Shown piece after piece: positions 1 through 13,039 of a stretch of DNA of 64,000 nt. Source of the DNA: Anthoceros angustus (lineage: Eukaryota; Streptophyta; Anthocerotopsida; Anthocerotales; Anthocerotaceae); NCBI GenBank assembly GCA_010909165.1, contig MU008161.1, forward strand, positions 1,488,001 to 1,552,000, written 5' to 3'. Under the pieces are notes generated by a model. It searched no databases. It saw only the letters and a list, made by a program, of their open reading frames with translations, and was not told the DNA's origin. The translations under genes were made by a program, and so were the position numbers. Position 1 is the first letter of the stretch, and each line of letters begins with the position of its first letter.

Positions 1-369
1 GACGGGCAAAGGGCCTTCCTCCGGGTGACGGACGGAGGCGGCCACCAGTGCAAGGAGGCAAGGAGAGGCGGGCGAGGCGGGCGGGGCAAGGCGAAGGCCG
101 GGGAGGCGGAGGAAGGCGGTGGGCGCAGGGACGCGACGCTGGGCAAGCGGGGCGGGGCGCGCGAGGCCAAGGCGGGGCAACGGAGGCGGCGGCGACCGCC
201 AAGGCGCGCGCGAGGGAGGAGGCACCCAGTAGCCCTCCCCATCCTTGCACCAAGCCGCAACTAACCTCGCCCTCATTCCTTCCCGCCCATGGTGATGCCG
301 AATTGTTTGATGCTCATTTCTTTGCAAACGGCCGACACGCAGATGGTCGCCGTGCCACCGCAGTATTAT
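1..369. other. G-rich low-complexity leader before macro-repeat
   Basis: The first about 230 bases are a purine-biased run built from ggcgg, gaggc and gggca words, resembling the G-rich stretch at 33.2-35.1 kb. After about 240 the composition becomes mixed and leads into the macro-repeat. Short open frames here are low-complexity (Arg, Gly and Ala rich) and are not supported as genes. The left edge of the window may cut a larger repeat. Confidence 0.5.
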
Positions 370-1875
370 TGTAGGCTTTGCGGGCGGATGGCGCACCGCC
401 CACCCTCTCCTCCTCACATGCCGCAGCGCACACCGCAGCCATCGATGTGGGCAAGAAGGAGGAGGGTTCCACGATCTCCTCCGAGCTCACCCGATCCTAA
501 TATGTGGAGTGAGTTGTTTTGTCTTATGACCCCAAGAAGCCAATGCATCCTTTGTCCCACGAGGAGCTTGATGCGCTTTTGCAAAGATGCGGAGGACCAC
601 AACGACCTCATCCGCCACATAGAGAACTACCCTTGACTTCAAGTTCTTTTCGAGTGAGGGAACGTGGTCGCAGTATTTGACCGGACTCGACTTTATCATG
701 AGAGTGCCTTCGGAAGCGCACTATTTCATGCATACCCATTTTGATGGGTGGCCATTGGGTCCTAACGATCACCGCGAGGCCTCGCGGTCCAAGCACCCGA
801 GTCACCGGAGGACTTGCCGTGGATGGCCAAGTTTCACTCCGGCTTGACTCATGTGCGCACTACCGGCCTCGACGCTTATCGCCCCTCCCGGATTTCATCT
901 CAACGCCTTCTAATTGGACGACGCCAACCATGTCTTGTGGGAGGAGATGCGACCTCTACATCATCGAGTTGATCATGGGGTTAGGATCGTGGTCATGTGC
1001 TTTAGGCACCGTGGAGCAGGGTTTTGATAGGACTTGATGTACGAGGCCTTTACGGTTTAGATTTGTAGGTGTCTTCGCACCGCTTCCCAGCTTTTGACTT
1101 GACCAAATTTTGACGCTTCCTCTTTCGTGTATTCTCACCACTCGCCGATATCCGTGCCCACGTTTTCAACTTGGCCCTCGGTTCATGCTTGCCACAAGAT
1201 CGTGTTCCCTCGTGCGCATTTTGGCCCGCTTCCATTCTCCTTGGCCTTGTCAACCTCGCCTGCTTTTGCCCCATTTTCCATGCGCCACGCTTGTTTATTA
1301 ATTGACAACCCATACAGTGCCTTCTTTCGTGTGATTTGGGTCCATGGAACTCGCCTTCGAGGTTCGCCGCTTTGATAGCCGCCCACTTCAAGGGAATGCG
1401 GTTTCACACAAAGGTGATTCCGACACGCTGCCTCCACAATTTTCATGCACCATTCGGAAGGTCGTGATGTAACTTGCGGAATGTCTCGCCATGCCATGTG
1501 GACCGCGCTGAAACCGGTTCGGACGCAGGAGGCTATTCCATGAGCCCCGCACATGTGTCCACGCTGTGGCCCCTCCGCCCTCACGCTTTATCCTATCGGC
1601 GGTGATGCCCTCCCCCGCCGCCTTCCCTATCCATGTCTCATTGCCTCCCGCTTGCACCACACGCCCTAGTCGCCCCCGGCCACCCGCGACGCACCTCATA
1701 TGAAAAGTGCTCAAGAGGTTAAGGGCTCTCCATGTCCACAGGCAATCGGTCCGCATTCCACTCCCACACCATCTCCGCAGAGGGATCCCGTCGCCGCAAT
1801 ACAAGCACACGTCACCGCCTATGCAAAGCGATACATGTCCGGAGGTAATTTGTACACTTCAAGCCCGCCAGACGC

Positions 1876-4800
1876 CATGTCCTCGCCACTTGCATGTCCT
1901 ACACAAAACATTTGTCGTCATCAAGAATGCTGGTGTTCACATTCGACGGTCTTGGTGACGCTCACTTACCCCTCAAGAATGCTATCGAGGAAGCGGTGGC
2001 ACCTCCGTGCAACATTGCGCGCATCGTGGTCCGGGGACATAGTAGTCGTTGTCGTCCTCCTCGTCTACCCCATATGCAAAGGGCCCTACCAGCCGCCCAG
2101 CCTCCTCCTCCTGGAAGGCCTCCGGGGACGTGGCCAGCTATGTCATCGCCTCCCGACCTCATTTTCCTCACTGCAAGTTCCACACCTAACGAAAGTCGCC
2201 ACTGTCCTCATGGTGGGCATGAATCGCGGCAAGGAATGTATGTGCCAAGGGTTCGTGGTATCCAACTCACCGTCCCGCAGCTCCAACATGTACCTCTTGT
2301 GAAGCCCCACTTCTCCTTCTCCGTGGTGCTCGATCCGCCTCACACCCACGCACTCCACCCACCAACCACGCCTGCTATGTCCGCACGGCCCGGCTTCCGA
2401 ACGAGCCGCATTCGTGAAGCACATTGCGGCAAATCCCTTCACATGACATCCAAGATCCACCTTACCCGATTGTGCACCGATGGCCCCGAATGAAGTTCCT
2501 CCTGCTTCTCTCGCCTCGGTTCAGTCCTCCTCAACTAGGTTGTTCAACAAATCGGACCGAATCCGCGGGTGCCCAAACCTCACGCACCGCCTCCGCACGC
2601 CTTGTAGATTGTTCCCGCCCGCTTGTTGTCCTCCAAAGACCGCCACGCTATGTAGTGCCCCATCTATGGCGCACCTCAAGTGGAACATGTACATCTTGCC
2701 GCAGACAACACTCGCACCTAGCTTGTCGTTCGCGCTATCGACTCCGACCACCATGTGCTCCAAGTTCGACACTCACCATGTGCCACATGTACATCGGTGT
2801 TTCGGTATTGCACCACCAACGCGCGCAATGCGACCTCATTTCCATGGCCTCCACGCATGGCTCGCAATGCCACCGCCTGGGCACAGCCCCGCGCGGCCTC
2901 GCACAATCCTCACTCCCCTCACACCCCGCCGTGATGGTCACATTTTGTAGGATGAGGTTGCACGCCTTCTATTGTTCTCGCCGGACCCGTGCAGCCTCTC
3001 CATCCCGGCACCGTGCCCCACCTCCTCAACGTGCGTGCACATCCCCACCGCTGCGAGCCCTTTCAATGTCCGGCCCGCCTCCTCCGCCTCCGCGATGTTC
3101 CTCAAAGTCTCCACTTGAAAGGGCAGCCGACTGCCTCCTTCCTCCCCGCCGCCGCCTGCTTTCAGTCGAGGGCTCGATCGCCTCCACCTCCGACACTTCG
3201 CCTCCCTTCCTCCATCGGATCCCCTCCGCCCCTCTCCGCGCCTCGGCCCCTCCATCTCCTTGCAGACGCCCATCTCCCCTCCGCCGCCCACCCATACGGT
3301 CGCGGCCCCTCACCCCCCTCCCCTCCCACCATCCTCTCATTGCCTGCCCCGCCCTCCGCCCGCCGACCCGCCTCGGCCCCTCGCCTCCGCCCTCCCTCCT
3401 GCTCCCGCACACGCCCGCCTCCCTTCCTCCCACCTGCCACGCCCACGGCCCGCCCACCCGCCTCACGCCCGGATGGCGCCACGGCCCGCCTCCGCCTTCC
3501 TCCTTCCGCCTGCGCCCGCCCGCGCCCGCCTGCCCCTCCTACTCCGCCCGCCTCTCCCGCCTCCCACTCCGCCCCTCCTCCTCCGCCGCCCGCCGCCCTC
3601 CGCCTCCCTCCATCCAACCCCATCGTCCGACCCCTGCTCACGCCGCCATCCACCCGCGCCTCGCTATCACCCTCATCTCCTCCTTCCCGCTCCGCCCTGG
3701 CGGCCCCTCGCCGTCCCTCCTCGCTCGCGCCCGCCTCGCCCTCTCCCGCTCCTCCGCCTCCTCCTCCCGCTCCCGCCCTCGCCCCTCCAGTCCTCCATCG
3801 TCGACCCCCGTTCACGCCGCCATCCACCCGCCCTCGTCATCACCCTCATCTCCCCTCCTTTCGCCGTCTTAGCCCTCATCGCGCCCCCGCACTCGCGCCA
3901 TCAATCAGGCCATCGCCCAGGCAACCCCTTGGTTCTCCGGCGTCCCCATGATCTGCGGTGTTTGGCGTACTCGGGCCTATCCTCCCACACCGCCGCTATG
4001 CGGTCTCCCGAGTGGATTCACTACTTGGAGCGCCGGTTCAAGACCGAGCACGCCACTTGTTCCATCATCGACAATGCGTGGTTTCCTCATCGCCGTCGAC
4101 AATAATTCCGCTTTCACGCCAACAATTTGTTTCATGAAATGAACGCCATGTGCCTTATTCACTTGAACGCTTTGGTTGCTTTGACCATGCCTAAGGACAT
4201 TCATGCCTTGCTTCTTTCCACAAATCCACGATACAATGTTTCAAAGAATACCTACCCCACCATTATTCCTACGCCTTTCCACCCCACAACTCTACGGTGA
4301 TAGGCCACCGGTGTGTGCACGTTGAAGAGAAACACGAGACTCTTTGTAGCAAGCCCTACACTGGAATTTCGGCTCCCATATCTGCGTGCTCGAGGATGAC
4401 GTGAGCACGAAAGCCTCCTCTTCGCAAAGAAGCTCACCTTGTCCACGACAAGACATACGCACCGTTGTCAAGGAGAAAGCAACCGACATTGCGACCGGCG
4501 GCACCCCCCTCGCCGACCCGCGGCAATTGTCATTCGCCCCCGCCGATCCGCATGCCATCGCCAACATGCCCATGTAGTCCGCCCGTCCACACATCTAAGC
4601 GGAACTGTCGCGGTCCATACGATATGCACCGAGTGTCACATCCCCACTCCACCCAGGCCACCCATCGCCTTTGCGTGTCTCCGCGCATGCTCCTTTTCAG
4701 AGGATGCATGGCGCCCCGAGCCCAGCAGCATCGTGTCCACCACCGCCGTCGATGGTACACGGGTCGCCGCGATCGAACCCACCCACGACACCGTCGACCA

Positions 4801-5142
4801 TCCACCAAGCAGATGACTTCTGCATCCGCCTCACCACACCACCATTGCTGACTCTTTCAACGCGGCCAACTCCATCGCCCGCATCCCCTTCTCCTTCCGT
4901 GTTGGACCCGCCCCAACCCACCAATCCGTGAGCGGAGGCTCCTTGTTCTTCGCAGCCTAATTCAAATGTGTCCATGTGCTGAAATAGATACCCTCGGTGC
5001 ATGTCGCAACCCCGTCCACAACTGCATTGCCCACCTCTCATCCGGAGCATCCTCCACTGCATGGTTCCATCCTGCACGCACCAAAACCACCCACGAGTCC
5101 AAGCCCGCAGCCCTTGTCTCCTCCACCTCAAGACATGCGCCA
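1876..5142. repeat. Internal 3.2 kb direct repeat, first copy
   Basis: It begins with the words catgtcc..tcgccacttgc at 1,876 and runs to 5,142, where the same words restart. Matching landmarks in the second copy (5,143-8,270) include the motif near 2,933 at 6,203, the motif near 3,947 at 7,072, the motif near 4,195 at 7,330, and the motif near 4,987 at 8,096. Macro-repeat copy 2 holds only one version, 14,494 to about 17,820. Confidence 0.75.
3040..3900. repeat. C-rich polypyrimidine tract in first 3.2 kb repeat
   Basis: About 0.85 kb is dominated by ccctcc, cgccc and ctccgcc words on the + strand, with few purines apart from scattered G and A. Related tracts lie at about 6,330-7,010 and 15,700-16,560 in the paralogous positions. 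The Pro, Ser and Arg rich open frames on + and the Gly, Arg and Glu rich frames on - are a product of composition and not evidence of genes. The length differs greatly between copies. Confidence 0.7.
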
Positions 5143-8100
5143 CCATGTCCCTCGCCACTTGCATGTCCTACACAAAACATTTGTCGTCATAACAAGCTGG
5201 TGTTCACATTCGGGGCGGTCTTGGTGGCGTTCACTTACCGGCAATGCTATCGGAGCGGTGGCACCTCCGGTGCAACATTCTTGGCGTCTGGTCCGGGGAC
5301 ATAGTAGTCGTTGTCGTCCTCCTCGTCTACCCCATATGCGCGGCCCTACCAGCCGCCGGCCGCTCCTCCTCTGGAAGGCCTCCCGGACGTGGCCAGCTAT
5401 GTCATCGTCTCCGACCTCATTTTCCTCACATGCAAGTTCCACACCCTAACGAAAGTCGCCCCTGTCCTCATGGTGGGCATGAATGCGTGCAAGGAATGTA
5501 TGTGCCAAGGGTTCGTGGTATCCAACTCACGGCATCCTGCGGCTCCAACATGTACCTCTTATGCAGAAGCCCCACTTCTCCTTGGCCCTCCGGAAGTGCT
5601 CGATCACCCCTCACCCACTACCCACCACGCCGTTATGCAGCGCGGGCTCGGCTTGGAAGTTCCGAGCCGCATTCGTGAAGCACATTGCGGCAAATCCCTT
5701 CACATGACATCCGATTATCCACCTTACGATTGTGCACGATGGCCCCGAATGAAGTTCCTCCCGTTCTCGCGGCCTACAGTTGAGTCCTCCTCAACTAGGT
5801 TGTGCTCCGGAATCGGACCGAATCCTGCGGGTGCCCAAACCTCGCACCGCCTCGCGTCGCCTTGTAGATTGTTCACGCTTGTTGTCCTCGGCCGCACGTT
5901 ATGTAGTGCGTTGCCCCATCTAACGCGTGCACCACGAAGTGGAACATGTACATCTTGTCGCACTGCTCGCACCGTTAGCTTCTGCGTTGTCTTTGCGGCT
6001 ATCTCGGCGACCACCATGTGCTCCAAGTTCCGCTCACGATCCATGTGCCACATGTACATCGGTGTTGTTACATTGCACCGAATCTTGCATGCGACCTCAT
6101 TTCCATGGCCTCCTGCATGGCTCGCAATCGCCGTCACACCTCTCTGAGGCACGGCGGCCAGCGCGGTCTTTGCACAATCCTCACTCCCCGGTTCACACCA
6201 CCGTGATGGTCACATTTTGTAGGATGAGGTTGCAGCGTCTTCTATTGTTCTCGACCCGGCGTGGCGGCCTCTCCATCCACAGGCACCGTGCGGCCACCTC
6301 CTCAACGTCCGCGGTGCACATCCCAGCTCGCCTGCGAGCCCTTTCAATGTCCGTCCCGCCCTCCTCCGCCCCTCTGCGATGTTCCTCAAAGTCTCCACTT
6401 CGAAAGGGCTGCCCGGCGTTCCCTTCCCTCTCCCGCCCGCTGCTGTTTGATGTCGAGGGCTCTGTGATCGTCTCCACCTCCGACACTTCGCTTTCCTCCC
6501 CTTCCTCCATCGGATCCCCCCTCCCGTCCTCTCGCGCCTCGGCCTCCATCTCCCCTTGCGCCCATCTCCCCTCGCCCGCCCACCCACCCATACGGTCGGC
6601 CTCACGACACCCCCTCGCCCCTCCACCATCCTCTCATTGCCTGTGCCCGGCCCCTCCGCCTGCCTGCCGCTCTGGGCCCGGCCCCTCCCCTCCGTCCCTC
6701 CTCCCGGTTCCGCGGCCCGCCCCTCCCCTTCCTCCCCACGCGCCCGCGCCCACTGCCCGCCGCCCGTCACTCGGATGGCGCTCACGGCCCCTCGCCCCTT
6801 CCTCCTTCCCGCTCCGCCCTGGCGGCCCCTCGCCGTCCCTCCTCGCTCGCGCCCGCCTCGCCCTCTCCCGCTCCTCCGCCTCCCTCCCTCCCGCTCCCGC
6901 CCTCGCCCCTCCAGTCCTCCCATCGTCGACCCCCGTTCACGCCGCCATCCACCCGCCCTCGTCATCACCCTCATCTCCCCTCCTTTCGCCGTCTTAGCCC
7001 TCATCGCGCCCCCGCACTCGCGCCATCAATCAGGCCATCGCCCAGGCAACCCCTTGGTTCTCCGGCGTCCCCATGATCTGCGGTGTTTGGCGTACTCGGG
7101 CCTATCCTCCACTGCCTGCCCTCTGCGTGGTCTCCGAGGGATTCACTACTTGGAGCGCGGTCGGGTTCGCCGAGCACGCCACTTGTTCCATCTACGACAA
7201 TCGTGGTTTCCCTCATCTCTCCCGTATGTCGAATAATTCCTTTCACGCCATAGGCAATTTTTTTCATGAAATGAGCGTCATGTGCCTTATTCACTTGACG
7301 CTTTGGGTTGCCGATGACCCCATGCCTAAGGACATTCATGCCTTGCTTCTTTCCACAAATCCACGATACAATGTTTTGACCTACGACCCCACCATTATTC
7401 CTCGCCTTTCCACCCCACAACTCTCTGGTGATAGGCCACGGTGTGTGCACGTTGAGAAACACGAGACTCTTTGTAGCCCCCTACACTCGGAATTTGGGCT
7501 CCCATATCTGCGTGCTCGAGGATGGCGTGAGCGACTGCAAAGCCTCCTCTTGACAAGAAGCTCACGCCTTGTCCACGTACAAGACATACGCGATCTGGTT
7601 GTCAAGGAGCGGCAACCGACATTGCTGACCGGCACCCCTCGTCGACTCCGGGCAATTGTCATTCGCCCCCGATCGGCGCATCCATCGCCAACATGCCCAT
7701 GTAGTCCCGCCGGTCCACACATCTAAGCGGGGCGTCAGCCGGTCCATACAGTATGCACCAGTGTCACATCCCCACTCCACCCTGACCACCCATCGCCCTT
7801 TGCGGTGCGCATGCTCCTTTGGCAGGATGCATGGCGATCCGATTCATCGAGCATCGTGTCCACCAGTCGCATGGTACGTGGGCGATCGAACCCACCGTAC
7901 ACCGGTGACCATCGTCACCAAGCACGCATGACTTGCATCCGCCTCACCACACCACCATTCTTTTCACGCGGCCAACTCCATCGCCTTCGCATCCCCTTCT
8001 CCTTCCGTGTTGGACCCGCCCCAACCCACCAATCCGTGGCGGAGGCTCCTTGTTCTTCGGGCCTCCGCAATTCAAATGTGTCCATGTCTTTGAAATAGAT

Positions 8101-8270
8101 ACCCTCGGTGCATGTCGCAACCCCGTCCGCTGCATTGCCCACCTCTCATCTGGAGCATCCTCCACCGCATGGTTCCATCCGCACGCACCAAAACCACCCA
8201 CGAGTCCAAGCCCGCAGCCCTTGTCTCCTCGATGCACTCGAAGACATGCGCCACCATGTCCCAGTCCATC
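5143..8270. repeat. Internal 3.2 kb direct repeat, second copy
   Basis: This is the tandem partner of 1,876-5,142. It is slightly shorter because of many small deletions, mainly in GC-rich spots. The junction at 5,142/5,143 joins the end of one unit directly to the start of the next, with no visible target-site duplication. Confidence 0.72.
6330..7010. repeat. C-rich polypyrimidine tract in second 3.2 kb repeat
   Basis: This is the counterpart of 3,040-3,900. Its last about 200 bases, through the word cttagccctcatcgcgcccc near 6,990, are almost identical to the end of the first tract. Its first part has lost or gained several low-complexity blocks. Confidence 0.68.
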
Positions 8271-11200
8271 CGCTATGCGTGACGCGTTCGAATGTCGTCC
8301 GCAAGCGCTCGCGAACCGGCATGGACGGCAGATGATGTCGACGCTCTACCCCGTCGCCATCGGAACGCTGCGCCCGCCGCCATCGCCGCCCACGTGTCCT
8401 CGCTCGCCAACGGATCCGCTACCGCCTCGTGGCCCCATCCGCAAAAACAACCGCATCGAGCCACCGCCGCCTTCTTCGTTCCATGCTCAATGACCCCCAC
8501 CCTCCTTTCCTTAGCCTTTGCCGCGACCCCAACCCCAACCTCATTGCTCACGCCCGCCTCTGTGTCTTGCACCCATCGACCGACCGCGAAGTTCGAATGT
8601 CCCTTCACCCATGTGGTTTCGCCGACTTGTTGTCGCGCCCCGGCCGCCGGAAACGTGGTCTGCTCGCCGATGACCCGCCATGGCTCCACGATTTCCACAA
8701 CTCGACCGCGAGAATGGAGTGTCCTCCAACGGCGCATGGACTCTTCCCTTCCGCTTGAAATTGAATAAGGCGGGCATCGCGATTTTCGGAGGCACCCGCA
8801 GGCGCGGCGTCATTGCTCCTCCCGCCACACTTTAAGATTCCGCACGCCCGCCACGTTGTCCTTCTCGACCGCAGGGTGCATTAATTCGCCTCCTTTTGTG
8901 TGCACAAGCTACCTCCTTACTCACAAGCGAACCGCGACCAATGAACACGCAACTTGCGCTCATCAATAATTACCAATGGGATGGCATTTGAAACATGTAG
9001 TCCACAATCCCAATCGAACATCACACATCACACAACGACTTGGCCACCTCTCTACAACGGCTCGGCAATCTACGCTAGGCCATGCCATAAACCGTGTTGT
9101 GAGAAATGGCGACACTCGCCATACAGTGTCCTCGAGTCATACAATGGAAGGAGCAATGTCCGCACGTCATGGCTGGGGGAGCTGTCCTCCGTCATCAATG
9201 GTACTTCAAACACCACAATTGGCGCCTCACCAAAGAACACGCGGTCCGTAATGAAGGTGCAGCTCTCGCAAAGACAACCTACGACTGCCGCGGAACATGG
9301 TCTTCACTGTGGGTGCATGCCTCAAAGGTCGCCCCTGCTCGTGAAGTTATCTGTACATCCTTGAGCACCGGAGAAAAAGAACCGACCACCTCCAAAGATA
9401 ACGTGTTCACAATGGGCATCACCGCCGAAAGGCCCAAGCTGCACCACAAGTCCGAACCCGCCCCCACAAGCCCCAACATGCAAGCACTTTTAAACAAGAC
9501 CTCCTGCTAGCCTCTCGGACCATGCTCACCTCCATGCCAAGCGCGGTCCCGGAGAAGCGTGCAAAATGTCGAAAAACTCCGGATCCCCACCGTGATGAGG
9601 GCAACGGCCTCCTTGATGGCCGCATGCCGGTCCGCACTTGCCCATGAGGCCTTCTTGACATAGACAACACACCCATCACCTCCGGGTAGCACGCTTTCAT
9701 GTCCGCCTTGAAGGCCTTCCTCAAGAACGATGAGCCCGGCGCATCTTGCCACACCTTCGACGTCCATCCGGCCGCCAAGGGCGTGTGCAATTGTGGCCAC
9801 GGCCATGGGGCATGACACTTGCACGGCCGCCAAAGACCATGTACACGAGGTAGCCAAAGAACCGAGCGTGAGTCGAGGCTGCGTGTTAGAATGAAAGGCT
9901 GCAGCTATGATGAACACTCCACACACACGCGACTCACCACACAATCGCTCATCCGCGAGATGGACTTCCCTTTTGATGTGGTGTGTCCCGAGCCCCGGGG
10001 TTGTCCTCGCCTCAAACACGCAGCTCATGAACATGGGATTCTCGCGCACTGCCGCCATGCTCGCCGATGCAACGAGTCGGCCCTCACAACTGCCTCCGCC
10101 TCAACCCCCATGCTTGCGATCGGACATGGAACCGTGGGAACAGACTTCCCATCACAATGTTGCTTGAAGAGGTCGTGGCTCGCGCTGCTGCCCACCACAC
10201 CCGCAAATGTGAAAGTGGCCATGGCGGCCAGTATCGGCACTTCAATTCGAATGGCAAAGGCGCAGGAGGTCCTACCTTCAGACAATCCGCCTCACAGGCG
10301 CGATGCCGTCTGTGGATGGGCTCCAGTGGTATTTGTGAGGCGAACCGGCGATAGCGGAGTTGGCGGCATCGGGCCTCTTGCGCCACTTCCGTAAACCGCC
10401 GACGCCTCCTCACAAATCGTTACGCCCGCCCGCCGGCGACGCCTTCCATTCCTGGATCGCCGCAGCGCAGCAGAACTCCTCCTCATCAGTAGAGTGGCGG
10501 AGGTTGGTTGTGGCCCATGTCTCCAAAGAAGTCCTCGTGCTCTATGGCCCCGAGATCGAGGGCCGGGTCTACGCCTTCCAGAATTCAAGAGCGCGGCGGC
10601 GCGACCGCCGATGAAGCCTTCATCGCCCCGACATCGTAAAGCTCCAACCCCGGACGCCACCACCGCCGCAGCAACCTCCCGTGTCTATCCGATGTCCTGC
10701 CTTCTCCATAATCGAGTGCACTTTCCAACACCGCAGCTGGTCCGGATTCCCCATCCTCGCACTTCTCGCGCCGCGCAGATGTCGAAAACATCTTGGCCTC
10801 ACGCGCGCGCATTCCGCTTCGCGGGAGATGGTGGCGCTTTCGCAGCCTCCGTGAGGACGGAAGCAGCCATGCCGCAACCACGCTCGTATGTGAATCGACC
10901 GATATGGATGGCGCAGGCGCTGCTCCCACCGCACCGGATGCTCCAGCATCGTCATTCGCCAGCCGGAGGGCGCCGCTGTCCTTTCATCTGCGAATCGCCA
11001 ATGACTACGAAGGCCCCACTGCGGTAATCGTGCTCGGCCCGCGATGACGCCTGAAGCCACTTGGTCGGTCGGATCTCGGCCCCGACCGAGATCGAGTCTG
11101 TCCGGTCCACCACTTGTGTGCACGTCATCTCCGTGAAATCCGCTTCCCGCTGACGCTCCTTCCTCCTCTTCCAAGACCGCTTTCGGTAGTTGCGGACCAT

Positions 11201-12587
11201 GAGCGGCTATCCGGGATACGGGATCCCGACATAAAAGCGCACCTTGCAAAACGTTAGCGCCTCGTGATGCGTTACCGGGAACAGAGCGGTCATCTGTGAG
11301 GACCGCAATGGCGAATCGCTGGTTGCACCTTCCGTTGCGCTCGATGAAGCAACCAGGCCCAAATTGCTGGGAAGGCGGAAGAGGGCCGCCACCGGCCCAC
11401 GAGTCAAACTCAACCCATACCGCCTCCCACGGCATGGCAGCACGTGCAACTCCACCACTGCGCTCACGCAATCCTCCGACAAAGCGCCTCCCCCAGCCTC
11501 GGTCCTAAGTGGATGGCCTCGTAATGCGATTCGCGAACCGTAATAGAGAGCTTCTTCATGTGCACCCGCCCCGACCGCCAGACGCCCGCCTCTCTGCCTC
11601 CCCCGAACCATAATCGGGTGATTGCGCGTTGTGTGAGGGGATGTTTCCCATTGCCGCACGCACCGCTGGGGTGTTCCGGCGTGAGGGAACGTGCACCCCA
11701 CCCTCACTGCCCCGGAAGGTACCGCCCGGCCGCCCAGACTGCCGATCCCGCACGTACACCCAAGGGTCCGCTGGCCGGTGTCCGCACACCGAGGGGTTTG
11801 CGGATTGCCTCGCGCCGTGAATTCTAGCGGGTGAGGCTTGGAAACGCGATGAGGCCGACCTTGGGGATTTGACTGAAGACATTTGCATCCTCGTCGTCGG
11901 AGTTCACCCAATCTCCGAGAATGTCGCCACCGCCATCGCATGATTCACCGGCGCTCCGGCCTCCTCGCTCGCCATGTTTTCACTTGGATTGGTGCAGTCC
12001 ACCAAAAAAATGGGTGTGTTTGGTCACTCTCCGCGATTTCAAATCAAGGGTGGGAGATGGCGAGGGCGGTGTCCGCGATAACCACCACCGGCCGATGCGG
12101 AAGATACGAGCGCCTCCCGCCTTCATGCCTTTTCCGCATGACAAGAGCGCAGAGGTTCATTATTTCGTGGAGTCGTGCCCCAAACGCCTCAAACCCGCTT
12201 AGGATTAATAAGAATGCCCGCCTTCTGCGACGGGAAACACGACATTCATTACATCGGAAGAGAGATGCGGCACGCGTGCCGTCCAAAGATGCACCTCGTC
12301 GGATGGCCGCATTGTTTAAGGCGAATGGAGATGAGGACATGTTGCTTCGCGCCCTTCTAGAAGACGCGTTGTTTATGTTTGAAGTATTCGTGACCGGACA
12401 GAGGCCGTGACAAGAATGCCCCGCGACGCTTGGAAGACGGGTCGCATCTTCAGCAGACAGGGCCATGCTCATAACCGGTGGCGGTCGTGAATGCGGTTCG
12501 CAGCCTCGTACAAAACATCGGTCCGCCAGGAAGGGGGGATTCCGACATGACCAAGGACGGCCGTGTTCGCCGTAGCATGCGGTTTAT

Positions 12588-13039
12588 GTCAAATCACTTC
12601 CTCCATACTTACCAACCCAAGCATATATAGTGAATTTGTCCCTGGCATTTCCGAACCTGAATGGATGGCGGAATAACAGATGGATATTGAGTATGAGGTT
12701 TTTTTGTTCACACATATCTAGTAGGAACAGGTTTTTGGGCCAAACTATAAGGCCCAAAAAAGGATGGAACATAATGCATAATGTTTCAATTTTCAAAGGC
12801 CAAGGAAGATAGTGGTACATATAGCAGAGGACTTGACAACCTTGGCCTTTGGGATATTTGAAAGGAGGAAACATCATGCATGGTGTGTCCATGCCAAAGG
12901 CCAAGGAAGGCGAGGCATATACTACAAAGGACATGTCATCCTTGGCATTTTGGGATTTGTCACAAACGAAACATCATGCATGTTGTTTCAACCACCAAAG
13001 GCCAAGGAAGTTAGTGCTACATATACTAAGGTGTAGGCT
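12588..13039. repeat. AT-rich spacer between macro-repeats, copy 1
   Basis: A sharp fall in GC begins at gtcaaatcacttcc (12,588). The same sequence follows macro-repeat copy 2 at 28,961, so it belongs to the repeating unit. It has a TATA-like word (catatatag near 12,624) and three short degenerate repeats that each carry the words aaaggccaagga and acatcatgcatg. No coding potential is recognised. It could be an intergenic spacer or a control region of the macro-repeat. Confidence 0.7.

Larger units (their letters stand above)
370..12587. repeat. GC-rich macro-repeat, copy 1
   Basis: This 12.2 kb block matches 13,040-28,960 in order. Landmarks include a start near 401 that recurs near 13,069, a motif near 8,941 that recurs near 19,230, and an end at 12,587 that corresponds to 28,960. 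Identical islands of 20-80 bp alternate with short GC-rich length differences, so no frame stays open and no product can be named. Some islands read well on the + strand, for example around 9,200-9,400 and 12,300-12,410, which suggests decayed or mis-assembled coding sequence, but I recognise no family. It carries an internal 3.2 kb duplication and two C-rich tracts. Confidence 0.75.

Noticed and set aside
2424-3872. A 482-residue plus-strand open frame in the macro-repeat
   Set aside because: Most of it is the C-rich tract, which cannot form stops. The paralogous positions in the other copies have different lengths and frames.
370-12587. Ribosomal DNA unit
   Set aside because: The unit size would fit an rDNA repeat, but no conserved 18S, 5.8S or 28S sequence was seen on either strand.
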